From the NCBI RefSeq assembly GCF_026340465.1, contig NZ_JAPEPC010000001.1, positions 186,001-250,000 of the forward strand: a stretch of DNA of 64,000 nt, read 5' to 3'. Both the position numbers and the translations under genes were made by a program. The notes beneath the pieces were generated by a model. That model saw nothing but the letters and a program-made list of their open reading frames with translations. It searched no databases and was not told the origin of the DNA. This document shows positions 42,999 through 51,636 of the stretch, one piece after another; within the stretch, counting starts at the first letter, position 1, and each line of letters opens with the position of its first letter. Origin of the DNA: Streptomyces sp. NBC_01306 (GTDB taxonomy: Bacteria > Actinomycetota > Actinomycetes > Streptomycetales > Streptomycetaceae).

Positions 42999-43610
42999 TC
43001 AGGGGCTGGTGCGATGCATACTGACGGCGTAGCCACCGCCGTCGTAGGCGTCGGCGTCCCAGGTGGCAAAGCGGTCGACGAGGGTGAGGCCCGCCGCAGT
43101 GCAACTCGCGTCGTACTCCGGCAGCGTGATGCCGGGCGGCACGGGCAGGTGGGCGGCGTCCAGGCCGAAGCCCGCGACCAGCAGCCCGCCCGGACGCAAA
43201 GCCCCGGCCAGGCGCTTGACCACCGCGGCCTCAGTACCGGCGGCCAGCAGTGGGAAGACATTGCCGGCAGCGAGGACCAGGTCGAAGTCCGCCGCGATGC
43301 CGAGCAGGGCCGGATCGAACTCGGCGAGATCGGCCCGGAACCACGGCAGCTCCGGCGCGTGAGTCCGCGCCACGTCCAGCATCGAGTCGTCGAGGTCAAT
43401 CCCGACGCAGTCGTACCCCAGCTCCGCCAACCGGATCGCGACCCGTCCGGTACCGCACCCGGCGTCAAGCACCCGCGCCCCGGCGGGCACCAGGGCCGCA
43501 CAGAAGCGCGCCTCACCATGCACATCCTTGCCGTTGCGGACCAGCGCGGCGAAGCGCGCGGCGTACTCGTGCCCGGATGTGCCACCGGTCAGTTCCTGCC
43601 AACGACTCAT
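42999..43610 (-). CDS. Class I SAM-dependent methyltransferase
   Basis: 203 residues with SAM motif I VLDAGCGTGRVAIRLAE, motif II GIDLDDSMLDVAR, and FDLVLAAGNVFPLLA. Member of the Methyltransf_11/25 group. The substrate cannot be inferred; neighbours give no pathway. Confidence 0.85.
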   Translation of the reverse strand: MSRWQELTGGTSGHEYAARFAALVRNGKDVHGEARFCAALVPAGARVLDAGCGTGRVAIRLAELGYDCVGIDLDDSMLDVARTHAPELPWFRADLAEFDPALLGIAADFDLVLAAGNVFPLLAAGTEAAVVKRLAGALRPGGLLVAGFGLDAAHLPVPPGITLPEYDASCTAAGLTLVDRFATWDADAYDGGGYAVSMHRTSP

Positions 43611-43618
43611 GAGATCGA

Positions 43619-43840
43619 CTATAGGCCGCCCTCCAGCTCCCGGTGCCTTCCCTCCTCCTCGCGCTGCTGCCAGGTCGGGCCGGAGCGTTGCGTGGCGGGG
43701 TCGATGCCGGCTGCGTGGAGGATCTCCCAGACTGTGGACGGGGCGATCGGGTAGCCGAGGCGGGCGGGTTCGCCCTGTATCCGGCGGTGGCCCCAGGTGC
43801 TGTTCTCTCGGGTCAATGTGCCGACAGCCGTCTGCACCAC
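43619..43840 (-). pseudogene. Transposase fragment (integrase-core type)
   Basis: Minus-strand frame with LTRENSTWGHRRIQGEPARLGYPIAPSTVWEILHAAGIDPATQRSGPTW, the HTH/linker part that precedes the DDE integrase core in IS481/IS3-like transposases of actinomycetes. The catalytic core is absent and the frame degenerates after GPTW. It is dead. Confidence 0.75.
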
Positions 43841-44040
43841 GTCTCGTTCTGGCGATTACTGCGTGACCTGTGCGTGCCGGTCGCGTTCATCGGCAGTGCA
43901 AAAGATCACCACGTGTGGCCGCTGGATCTGGTGTGCTCCGGGGACCGGCATTCTCGGTAGCGTGACCATCTGCTGCATGGAGTGTCCACGTGCCCGGCTG
44001 ATCCGTGCGACGGCTTCCGACGGAGAGTGATGAGGCGGCA

Positions 44041-44448
44041 ATGAGTGAACTGACGAAGCCCGAGGTCGACGTTCCGGAGGGTGACGCTCCTACCGAGCTG
44101 ACCATCCGGGACCTGGTCGTCGGGGACGGGGCTGAGGTGAAGCCGGGCATGGTGGTCAGGGTCCACTATGTCGGGGTGACCTTCGAGTCCGGGAAGGAGT
44201 TCGATGCCTCCTGGGACCGGGGCCAGCCGTTCAAGTTCGCCCTGGGCAGTGGCAAGGTCATCAAGGGCTGGGACCGGGGGGTGAGGGGGATGAAGGTCGG
44301 CGGTCGGCGCGAGATCATCGTTCCCCCGCGTCTCGGCTACGGCAATCAGTCGCCCTCGCCGTTGATCCCGCCGGGCTCGACCCTGGTCTTCGTGGTGGAC
44401 CTGCTGGACTCGTATTCCAGCACAACCGGGTGGAGCAGCGCCTGGTGA
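44041..44448 (+). CDS. FKBP-type peptidyl-prolyl cis-trans isomerase
   Basis: 135-residue cytoplasmic isomerase. ATG at 44041 after GAGGCGG. FKBP core: VHYVGVTFESGKEFDASWDRGQPF, GKVIKGWDRGVRGMKVGGRREI, YGNQSPSPLIPPGSTLVFVVDLL. The C-terminal extension SYSSTTGWSSAW is unusual; FKBPs normally end near DLL, so the gene may have been extended by a neighbouring deletion junction. Confidence 0.88.
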   Translation: MSELTKPEVDVPEGDAPTELTIRDLVVGDGAEVKPGMVVRVHYVGVTFESGKEFDASWDRGQPFKFALGSGKVIKGWDRGVRGMKVGGRREIIVPPRLGYGNQSPSPLIPPGSTLVFVVDLLDSYSSTTGWSSAW

Positions 44449-44543
44449 CCTTGGCCGCTCCTCCCCCACGACGTGCTGCGTCGTACCCCGGGGTTGCCGC
44501 TCCCATGCTCCTCACTGCCGCTCCTGCTTCCGCCTCCGCAGCG

Positions 44544-44630
44544 TCCGAACGGTTCCGCCGCGCTCTGGGGCGGACCACAGGCGTCGTGCTGATCGGCTTC
44601 GGCCTCGCGGTCGCGACCGCCTCCGTCTGA
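44544..44630 (+). pseudogene. C-terminal remnant of a LysE-family exporter
   Basis: The codons reading RFRRALGRTTGVVLIGFGLAVATASV match the last helix and tail of LysE/RhtB exporters. The rest of the gene is missing upstream. Confidence 0.6.
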
Positions 44631-44664
44631 GCTCGGACCGGGGTTTTCCCCACCCCGTACCGGA

Positions 44665-44919
44665 CTGCAGGAGCCGAGCACGATGCGCTGGGAAGCACTC
44701 CTGGTGGCCGCCACTGGTCTCCGGCTCGGCGCCGGCATCGCCTGGACCACGCTCATTCCCCTCGCCCGCGGCCTCACCGGTGCCGCACCTCAAATCTCCG
44801 CCGGCGCGGCGGTCGCCTTGGTGGCCGGCACGGTCTTCCTCGGCCTGGCTGCCACCGGTCTGCCCACGCGTGCGCTGCTCCGCCGCCACCCCACGGAAGC
44901 GGCGGCAGGACGGCAGTGG
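44665..44919 (+). pseudogene. C-terminal remnant of an FtsX-like ABC permease
   Basis: RWEALLVAATGLRLGAGIAWTTLIPLARGLTG and VALVAGTVFLGLAATGLPTRALLRRHPTEA are the end of a MacB/FtsX-type permease with its last two membrane segments. There is no start or upstream domain, and the frame then runs into unrelated sequence. Confidence 0.65.
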
Positions 44920-45041
44920 CCGTTTACGTGCGCCCCGGGGCATTCGCGGTGCTCCGGGCCGGGTTCGTCGGCGCGTATGAACAGGCGGCCACGGATTCGT
45001 CGGCATGGACCAACAGCGGTGCCTGATCCCCCTCCTAGGGT

Positions 45042-45072
45042 CGCACTGGAGACCAGCAGGTGCTCCAGTGCG
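45042..45072. promoter_or_regulatory. Inverted repeat before the peptide-catabolism cluster
   Basis: cgcactggag (45042-45051) and ctccagtgcg (45063-45072) are exact complements with an 11-nt spacer, 23 nt upstream of the first gene. Operator or leader hairpin. No copy was noticed elsewhere in the cluster. Confidence 0.5.
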
Positions 45073-45094
45073 TCCTCGACGAGGAGACGAAAGC

Positions 45095-46570
45095 GTGCAG
45101 ACACTTTTGCGTGGCGGCCGTGTCATTGATCCGGGAACAGGGTTCGACGGCATCGCCGACCTACTCGTGTCCGACGGCGTGGTCAGAGCTGTGGCCGCGG
45201 GGCTCGACGTGCCACCGGGATGCGAGGTCGTCGACGTCACGGGGTTGGTCGTCGGTCCGGGGTTCCTCGACCTGCACAGCCACGTGCACTCCGTCGCGGG
45301 GCAGCGGCTGCAGGCCATGGACGGTGTGACGACGGCCCTCGACCTGGAGTCGGGCCTCATGCCCATCGGGCGTGCGTACGCCGAGGCCGCCGCGGACGGA
45401 CGCCCGCTGCACTACGGCTTTTCCGCCTCGTGGGGCGGCGCCCGGGCCCAGGTGCTCGCCGGTATTCAGCCCGACGCACAGATCGGGAGCGGCCTCGCGG
45501 TGCTGGGAAACCCCGCATGGCAGCGCTCCTCCACCGATCGTGAACTCGCCGAATGGCTGGCCCTGATCGAGGGTGAACTGGCCGCAGGAGCGCTCGGTAT
45601 CGGAGTCCTCCTCGGGTACGCGCCGCACAGTGATCCGGCCGAGTTCCTCGCCGTCGCCCGGCTCGCCGCGAAGGCCGGTGTGCCGACGTACACCCACGTC
45701 CGTGAGCTGGTCGAAGTGGATCCCGGCACTCCGGCGGACGGCTCCGAGGAGATCGTCATCGCCGCGGCCGAGACCGGCGCCGCGATGCACCACTGCCACG
45801 TCAACAGCACGTCGGGCCACCACATCGACCGGGTACTCGGCGCGTTGGACGGCTCACGGCGGTCGGGATCCCGGGTGACGGTCGAGGCCTACCCCTACGG
45901 GGCGGGCAGCACCGCGATCGGCGCGGCCTTCCTCGACGCCGAACGCCTGCGGATGAAGGGCCTGTCCCCGTCGAGCGTCGTGATGCTCGAATCGGGCGAA
46001 CGCATCGCCGACGAGGGGCGCCTGCGGCAGTTGCGCAACACTGACCCCGGGGCGCCCTGCATTCTGGAGTTCCTCGACGAGGGCAACTCGTGCGATCTCG
46101 CGATGCTGCACCAGGCGCTGGCCTTCCCGGACGCGATCGTCGCCAGTGACGCGATGCCGGTCTACTGGCCCGATGGCAGCAACGACAGCACCGAGTGGCC
46201 GCTGCCGCCCGGGGGAACGACGCACCCACGCACCGCGGGAACGTTCACCAAGACGCTGCGCGTGATGGTGCGGGAGAGCGGCGCCTGGGACTGGCCGGAG
46301 GCGTTCCGGCGCTGTGCCCACCTGCCGGCGCGCGTCCTCGACGACGTGGCGCCGGGCGCGCGGGGGAAGGGACACCTCGGCGTCGGCGCGGACGCCGACA
46401 TCGTCGTCCTCGACCCGGTGACGATCACCGATTGCGCCACCTACTTCGACTCCACGCGGCCGTCCGTGGGCGTGCGGCACCTGTTCGTCGGTGGTGTGCC
46501 GGTGGTCAGTGCGGGGGAGCTTCAAGTCGACGCGCTCGCCGGACAGCCGCTGCGAGGTGAGCCGCGATGA
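45095..46570 (+). CDS. N-acyl-D-amino-acid deacylase-like amidohydrolase
   Basis: 491-residue metal-dependent amidohydrolase. GTG at 45095 follows GAGGAG (8 nt). N-terminal beta domain LLRGGRVIDPGTGFDG, metal motif GFLDLHSHVHS, HVRELVEVD, HHCHVNSTSGHHID, and late VASDAMPVYWP. D-aminoacylase and dihydroorotase-like enzymes share this layout. A nearby N-acylamino-acid racemase and peptidases favour deacylation of N-acyl (D-)amino acids. The stop overlaps the next start. First gene of the cluster. Confidence 0.8.
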   Translation: MQTLLRGGRVIDPGTGFDGIADLLVSDGVVRAVAAGLDVPPGCEVVDVTGLVVGPGFLDLHSHVHSVAGQRLQAMDGVTTALDLESGLMPIGRAYAEAAADGRPLHYGFSASWGGARAQVLAGIQPDAQIGSGLAVLGNPAWQRSSTDRELAEWLALIEGELAAGALGIGVLLGYAPHSDPAEFLAVARLAAKAGVPTYTHVRELVEVDPGTPADGSEEIVIAAAETGAAMHHCHVNSTSGHHIDRVLGALDGSRRSGSRVTVEAYPYGAGSTAIGAAFLDAERLRMKGLSPSSVVMLESGERIADEGRLRQLRNTDPGAPCILEFLDEGNSCDLAMLHQALAFPDAIVASDAMPVYWPDGSNDSTEWPLPPGGTTHPRTAGTFTKTLRVMVRESGAWDWPEAFRRCAHLPARVLDDVAPGARGKGHLGVGADADIVVLDPVTITDCATYFDSTRPSVGVRHLFVGGVPVVSAGELQVDALAGQPLRGEPR

Positions 46571-47679
46571 AGGCGACGCGTTCCGAAGTGACGGTGGAGG
46601 CGCTCCTCGCCGACATCGAGACCCTGGTGCGGTGCGAGTCGCCGTCCTCCGATCACGAAGCCGTCGCCCGCAGCGCAGACGTCGTGGCGGCGCTGGGGCG
46701 CAGGCTGCTGGACGCGGAACCGGACCGCGTGGTGATCGACGGGTGTACGCATCTGAGGTGGCGCTTCGGCGAGGCGCCGCGTGTGCTGCTGCTCGGGCAC
46801 CACGACACCGTGTGGCCCGCCGGATCGCTGGAGACGCACCCGTACTCCGTCCTGGACGGAGTGCTGCGCGGGCCGGGCTGCTTCGACATGAAGGCGGGCG
46901 TCGTGATGGCGCTGCACGCCGCCGCGGCCGCCGGGAACCGCTCGGGTCTTTCGGTCCTCGTCACCGGCGACGAGGAGATCGGCTCCCCGTCGTCGCGGCG
47001 CCTGATCGAGGATGAGGCTCGCGGCTGCGAAGCGGTCTTCGTGCTGGAGGCGTCGGCCGACGGCGGAGCGCTCAAGTGCCGCCGCAAGGGCGTCTCCCTG
47101 TACCGGATCGACGTGGACGGCCGGGCCGCGCACGCCGGGCTCGAACCGGAGAAGGGTGTGAACGCCGGAGTGGAGGTGGCGCACCAGATCCTCGCCGTCG
47201 CCGCACTCGCCGACGCCGAACGGGGTACGACCGTCGTGCCGACGGCCCTGTCCGCCGGTACCACGACCAACACCGTTCCCGCGCGTGCCGGCGTGGCGGT
47301 CGACGTACGTGTGTGGGACGAAGCGGAACAGCGGCGGGTCGATCAGGCCGTGCGGGACCTGAGGCCCGTACTCGACGGCTCGCGGATCCGGATCTCGGGT
47401 GGCATCAACCGCCCGCCGCTGCAGGCGGACGCGTCCTCGGGGCTGTTCGACCTCGCCGCGACGCTCGCTGCCGAACTCGGTCTGGGAAATCTCACCGCCG
47501 CCGCTGTCGGCGGTGCCTCGGACGGGAACTTCACCGCAGGCCTTGGGGTCCCCACCCTCGACGGCCTCGGTGCCGTGGGCGGCGGTGCACACGCCGACGA
47601 CGAACATGTCGTCGTCGCCGAACTGCCGCGGCGCACTGCCCTGTTGACCGCCCTGATCGACGCTGTGTCGGCGAAATGA
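46567..47679 (+). CDS. M20-family metallopeptidase (carboxypeptidase G2-like)
   Basis: 370-residue zinc peptidase. Metal/catalytic motifs LLLGHHDTVWP, GCFDMKAG, VTGDEEIGS, and the late GGGAHADDEHV. The dimerisation domain lies between (GVSLYRIDVDGRAAHAG). The family cleaves N-acyl amino acids or C-terminal residues such as glutamate. It overlaps the deacylase gene by 4 nt (ATGA), so they are co-translated and probably act on the same class of substrates. Confidence 0.87.
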   Translation: MKATRSEVTVEALLADIETLVRCESPSSDHEAVARSADVVAALGRRLLDAEPDRVVIDGCTHLRWRFGEAPRVLLLGHHDTVWPAGSLETHPYSVLDGVLRGPGCFDMKAGVVMALHAAAAAGNRSGLSVLVTGDEEIGSPSSRRLIEDEARGCEAVFVLEASADGGALKCRRKGVSLYRIDVDGRAAHAGLEPEKGVNAGVEVAHQILAVAALADAERGTTVVPTALSAGTTTNTVPARAGVAVDVRVWDEAEQRRVDQAVRDLRPVLDGSRIRISGGINRPPLQADASSGLFDLAATLAAELGLGNLTAAAVGGASDGNFTAGLGVPTLDGLGAVGGGAHADDEHVVVAELPRRTALLTALIDAVSAK

Positions 47680-47764
47680 GCTCCGTGCGCCACGCCGAAC
47701 GCGGCGGACAACCCTGGCGCGGCACCACCGTGGCCCGCCAGGCAAGCCCGGAAAGGACAGTCCC

Positions 47765-48661
47765 GTGACCGATCTTGCGACACATGAGTCAGCTCTGGTT
47801 TCCCCGGCTGTGAGTGCAGCCGCGCTGGCCGCCGCGACCGCTGCGGCCGCCGCCTCACGTGTGGAAATCCGGGATCTGACCGAGGTGTCCGACCTGACCG
47901 AGGTCTGCCGGCTCTTCGCCTCGATCTGGCAGCCGGGCGCCGGTGCCCAACCGGTGACGACCGAGCTGCTGCGGGCGATGGCCGCGGCGGGGAACTATGT
48001 CGCGGGGGCGTATGAAGGGGACGAGCTCCTGGGAGCCTGCCTCGGCTTCTTCGGTAGCCCGGCCAAGGCGAGCCTGCACAGTCACATCGCCGGGGTCGCG
48101 CCGCGAGGCCTCGGCCGGGGGATCGGGTTCGCCCTCAAACTGCACCAGCGCGCCTGGGCGTTGCGCCAGCACGTCTCGCTGATCACCTGGACGTTCGATC
48201 CCCTGGTCCGGCGGAACGCGCACTTCAACCTGGCCAAGCTCGGCGCCGGTCCGGCGCGCTACCTGCCCGACTTCTACGGGCCGATGCGGGACGGCATCAA
48301 CGGCGCCGGTGACACCGACCGGCTGATGGTCCGTTGGGACCTGTCAGGCCCGGTGGCCTCCGCCGCCTCGCTCGGTGAGCCCGCCCGGGTCGATGCCGCC
48401 GCGCTGCGGGAGCACGGTGCGGAAGCCGCCCTGTCCGTCGCACCTGACGGGGGCCCGCTGACCGCAGTGGCCGACGGGCCGGTCGTCCTGGTCGGTGTGC
48501 CGCCGGACATCGAGACACTCCGGCGCACGGACCCGGGCCGGGGCCAGGCGTGGCGCGTCGCGCTGCGGGAGGTGTTGGGAGGCCTGATGGCGGAGGAAGC
48601 CAGGGTCGTCGGATTCGATCGTGCCGGATGGTACGTGGTCTCAAGGGAGAAGCCGTCATGA
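47765..48661 (+). CDS. GNAT-superfamily acetyltransferase (COG3375-like)
   Basis: 298 residues. GNAT core about 35-190 with the acetyl-CoA loop GVAPRGLGRGIGFALK and LITWTFDPLVRRNAHFNLAKLGA. This long subfamily frequently neighbours N-acylamino-acid racemase/OSBS genes. GTG follows AAAGGA. The stop overlaps the racemase start. N-acetylation of an amino acid that then becomes the racemase substrate is inferred. Confidence 0.82.
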   Translation: MTDLATHESALVSPAVSAAALAAATAAAAASRVEIRDLTEVSDLTEVCRLFASIWQPGAGAQPVTTELLRAMAAAGNYVAGAYEGDELLGACLGFFGSPAKASLHSHIAGVAPRGLGRGIGFALKLHQRAWALRQHVSLITWTFDPLVRRNAHFNLAKLGAGPARYLPDFYGPMRDGINGAGDTDRLMVRWDLSGPVASAASLGEPARVDAAALREHGAEAALSVAPDGGPLTAVADGPVVLVGVPPDIETLRRTDPGRGQAWRVALREVLGGLMAEEARVVGFDRAGWYVVSREKPS

Positions 48662-49764
48662 AGCCCAGTGGTGTGGAACTTCTGCGTGTGCAGATGCCGT
48701 TGGTGGCACCGTTCCGGACGTCATTCGGTACGCAGGACGTACGGGAACTGCTGCTCGTACGCGTCGTGACGCCGAACGGCGAGGGCTGGGGCGAGTGCGT
48801 CACCATGGGAGGGCCGCTCTACTCCTCGGAATACGTCGACGGTGCCGAACACGTGCTGCGGAACTTCCTGGTCCCGGCCCTGCTGGAGGCGGGCGAGGGC
48901 ACCGCGAGCCGGGTCGCGCCCCTTCTGGCCAGGTTCAAGGGTCACCGGATGGCGAAGGCCGCGCTCGAAATGGCCGTGCTCGACGCCGAACTGCGAGCAC
49001 ACGACCTGTCCTTCGCCGCCGCGCTCGGGTCCGCACGGGACTCCGTTCCGTGCGGGGTCTCGGTCGGCATCATGGACTCCGTCCCCCAGCTCCTTGATGT
49101 GGTGGGCGGCTATCTCGACGCCGGCTATGTGCGGATCAAGCTGAAGATCGAACCCGGTTGGGACGTCGAGCCGGTGCGAGCGGTGAGGGAGCGTTTCGGC
49201 GACGACGTGCTGCTGCAGGTCGACGCCAACACGGCGTACACCCTGTCCGACGTGTCCCAGCTCGCCCGTCTGGATCCCTTCGAGCTCCTCCTCATCGAGC
49301 AGCCCCTGGACGAGGAGGACCTCCTGGGCCACGCCGAGCTGTCCCGTCGCATCCGCACGCCGGTCTGCCTCGACGAGTCGATCGTGTCCGCCCGCTCCGC
49401 TGCCGACGCGATCACGCTCGGCGCCTGCCGCATCGTGAACATCAAGCCCGGCCGGGTCGGCGGGTACCTTGAGGCGCGGCGGGTGCACGATGTCTGCGCC
49501 GCCCATGGGATCCCCGTGTGGTGCGGTGGCATGATCGAGACCGGGCTCGGCCGGGCGGCCAACGTCGCGCTCGCCTCGCTGCCCGGGTTCACCCTGCCCG
49601 GAGACACCTCGGCGTCGGACCGGTTCTACCGGACCGACATCACCGAACCGTTCGTCTTGAAGGACGGACACCTGCCGGTGCCCCAGGGGCCGGGCCTCGG
49701 TGTCACGCCGATTCCCGACCTGCTGGCGGAGGTCACGACCTCGAAGGTGTGGCTCGGTTCGTAG
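48658..49764 (+). CDS. N-acylamino-acid racemase (o-succinylbenzoate synthase family)
   Basis: 368-residue enolase-superfamily enzyme. The acid-base lysines K161-L-K163 and K263 (NIKPGR) and the metal ligands D189, E214, D239 are all present, at the same numbers known for Amycolatopsis NAAAR (K163, D189, E214, D239, K263), which has the same length. It interconverts N-acyl-D and N-acyl-L amino acids; OSBS activity is a known side reaction. No menaquinone genes are nearby, so the racemase role with the deacylase and M20 peptidase is favoured. Confidence 0.88.
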   Translation: MKPSGVELLRVQMPLVAPFRTSFGTQDVRELLLVRVVTPNGEGWGECVTMGGPLYSSEYVDGAEHVLRNFLVPALLEAGEGTASRVAPLLARFKGHRMAKAALEMAVLDAELRAHDLSFAAALGSARDSVPCGVSVGIMDSVPQLLDVVGGYLDAGYVRIKLKIEPGWDVEPVRAVRERFGDDVLLQVDANTAYTLSDVSQLARLDPFELLLIEQPLDEEDLLGHAELSRRIRTPVCLDESIVSARSAADAITLGACRIVNIKPGRVGGYLEARRVHDVCAAHGIPVWCGGMIETGLGRAANVALASLPGFTLPGDTSASDRFYRTDITEPFVLKDGHLPVPQGPGLGVTPIPDLLAEVTTSKVWLGS

Positions 49765-49840
49765 CACGCGACGAATTCGCCGTGAAATCCGGTCGGATCG
49801 GACCACCGGGTTCCGGTGCGCCCGGAGTTACCTTTGGGCG

Positions 49841-51496
49841 GTGCTGACACCGACGTCTGGCAAGCCACACACAAGCCTGGCGCGCGTCCTCGACGACCTC
49901 GGGGACGTGCTGCTGGAGTCGATCGCCGGCGGCGGGAGCACGCGCCGGCAACTGAGCGGCGTAGTCATCCACGACCCGCTCGACGAGGCGCAGTTCCCGG
50001 CGCGGGCAGTCGTCCTGGGTGTGGGCGTCCACGAACCGGACGACGTGGTCCGCCTCCTGTACGACCTCGGCAGCAAGGGCGCGGCAGCGCTCGTCGTCCG
50101 GTCACCGTTCACCGCGACCGTGGAGATCCGGCGGGCCGCCGACGAGTCCGGCGTCGCCCTGCTCGGACTCACCCGGGGAGCCTCCTGGGCGCAGGTCGCC
50201 GCCATGCTCCGCACCCTGCTCGTCGAGGGAGACATCGGCGACATCTCACCGCAGACGCTGGGCGGCATGCCGTCGGGCGACCTGTTCGCGCTGGCCAACG
50301 CCGTGGCCGCGCTCCTGGACGCGCCGGTCACCATCGAGGACCGCAGCTCACGCGTGCTCGCCTTCTCCGGCCGCCAGGACGAGGCGGACCAGTCCCGCGT
50401 GGAGACGATCCTGGGGCGCCAGGTGCCGGAACGGTTCACCCTGGGCCTGGCGCGCAACGGCGTCTTCGAGCGACTTCATCGCGGCCATGCGCCCGTGTAC
50501 GTCGATCCGCTCCACGACGAGTCGATGACCGTTCCCCGGGTGGCGCTCGCTGTGCGGGCCGGCGACGAGATCCTCGGCTCGATCTGGGCCGCGGTGCCCG
50601 GGCCCCTGTCCAAGGAGCGGACGCAGGCGCTGATCGACGCCGGAAAGCTCGTCGCGCTCCACATGTTGCGCCTGCGCGCGGGCGCCGATGTCGAACGCAG
50701 GCTGCGCGCCGATCTGGTGAGCACCGCGCTGGAAGGCGGCACCGGGGCACCGGAGGCGATTGCGCGGCTCGGGCTCGTGGGACAGCCCGCGATCGTGCTC
50801 GCCCTGGGGCTGTTCGGCGGATCGGAAGCCGATCCGTCGACGGAGGACGGTCTGCGCCGGGTCGCGGACCGCCAGCGCGTCGCCGATGCGCTGGCCATGC
50901 ATCTGAGCGCGGTCCAGGCGCGCTCGGCCGTGGCGCTGGTGGGCGACGTGGCCTACGGCATCGTGCCGATGCCGGGGAGCCAGACGGACTGCCGGGAGCG
51001 GTCGGTCCGCGTCGCGTCGACCTTCCTTGAGCGCACCGGGCAGCGCGTGGACGCGGCGATCGGCATCGGGCCGCCCGCTCCCGACGGCTCCGTGCTCAGC
51101 CGCTCGCGTGACGGCGCGGACCGCGCGCTGCGGGTGCTGCTCGCCAACGGGGGCGCCCGGCGCGTGGCCACGGCGGAGGAGGTCCACGTCGACGCACTCA
51201 TGCTGGACCTCGCCGATCTGGCCGCCGCGCGCGGGGACGTGGCGACCGGGCCCGTCGCCCGCCTGCTCGACTACGACGCCCGGCACCAGTCGCAGCTCGT
51301 CCACACGCTCTCGTGCTGGCTGGACGCCTTCGGCGACGTCGCCGCCGCTTCCGCCGCGGCGTACGTGCACCCCAACACCTTCCGGTACCGGCTGCGACGG
51401 GTCGCGGAGGTCGGTGAGATCAATCTGGACGACCCCGGCGAGCGGTTCGCGGCGATGCTGCAACTCCGGCTCCACCCTGCTCGCCACCACGAGTAG
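49841..51496 (+). CDS. PucR-family transcriptional regulator
   Basis: 551 residues with an N-terminal purine-catabolism-regulator-like sensing part (about 1-130), a central GAF-like/GGDEF-like region and the C-terminal PucR helix-turn-helix (LVHTLSCWLDAFGDVAAASAAAYVHPNTFRYRLRRV). GTG at 49841 has only a weak site (CGGAG). It is placed in the middle of the peptide/N-acyl-amino-acid cluster, so it is the likely local regulator. Confidence 0.85.
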   Translation: MLTPTSGKPHTSLARVLDDLGDVLLESIAGGGSTRRQLSGVVIHDPLDEAQFPARAVVLGVGVHEPDDVVRLLYDLGSKGAAALVVRSPFTATVEIRRAADESGVALLGLTRGASWAQVAAMLRTLLVEGDIGDISPQTLGGMPSGDLFALANAVAALLDAPVTIEDRSSRVLAFSGRQDEADQSRVETILGRQVPERFTLGLARNGVFERLHRGHAPVYVDPLHDESMTVPRVALAVRAGDEILGSIWAAVPGPLSKERTQALIDAGKLVALHMLRLRAGADVERRLRADLVSTALEGGTGAPEAIARLGLVGQPAIVLALGLFGGSEADPSTEDGLRRVADRQRVADALAMHLSAVQARSAVALVGDVAYGIVPMPGSQTDCRERSVRVASTFLERTGQRVDAAIGIGPPAPDGSVLSRSRDGADRALRVLLANGGARRVATAEEVHVDALMLDLADLAAARGDVATGPVARLLDYDARHQSQLVHTLSCWLDAFGDVAAASAAAYVHPNTFRYRLRRVAEVGEINLDDPGERFAAMLQLRLHPARHHE

Positions 51497-51552
51497 AAGC
51501 CGGAGGCCGCACCAGGACGACGTTCGTCCGCACCGCCCGAACACCACCTGAA

Positions 51553-51574
51553 GGTTTGTGGAACTCCACGAACC
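51553..51574. promoter_or_regulatory. 22-bp palindrome upstream of MFS gene
   Basis: ggtttgtgga-ac-tccacgaacc is a dyad with one mismatch, 63 nt before the MFS start and 56 nt after the PucR stop. Candidate operator for the second half of the cluster. Confidence 0.5.
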
Positions 51575-51636
51575 CGCTGCGTCACCTGATGTCCAGGATG
51601 GGCCATCAACCCCGACGCTACGGTACGGAGGTAGCC

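Noticed and set aside
48658..49764. Menaquinone o-succinylbenzoate synthase (menC)
   Set aside because: Same family, but no men genes nearby; length and residue numbers match N-acylamino-acid racemase and neighbours handle N-acyl amino acids.
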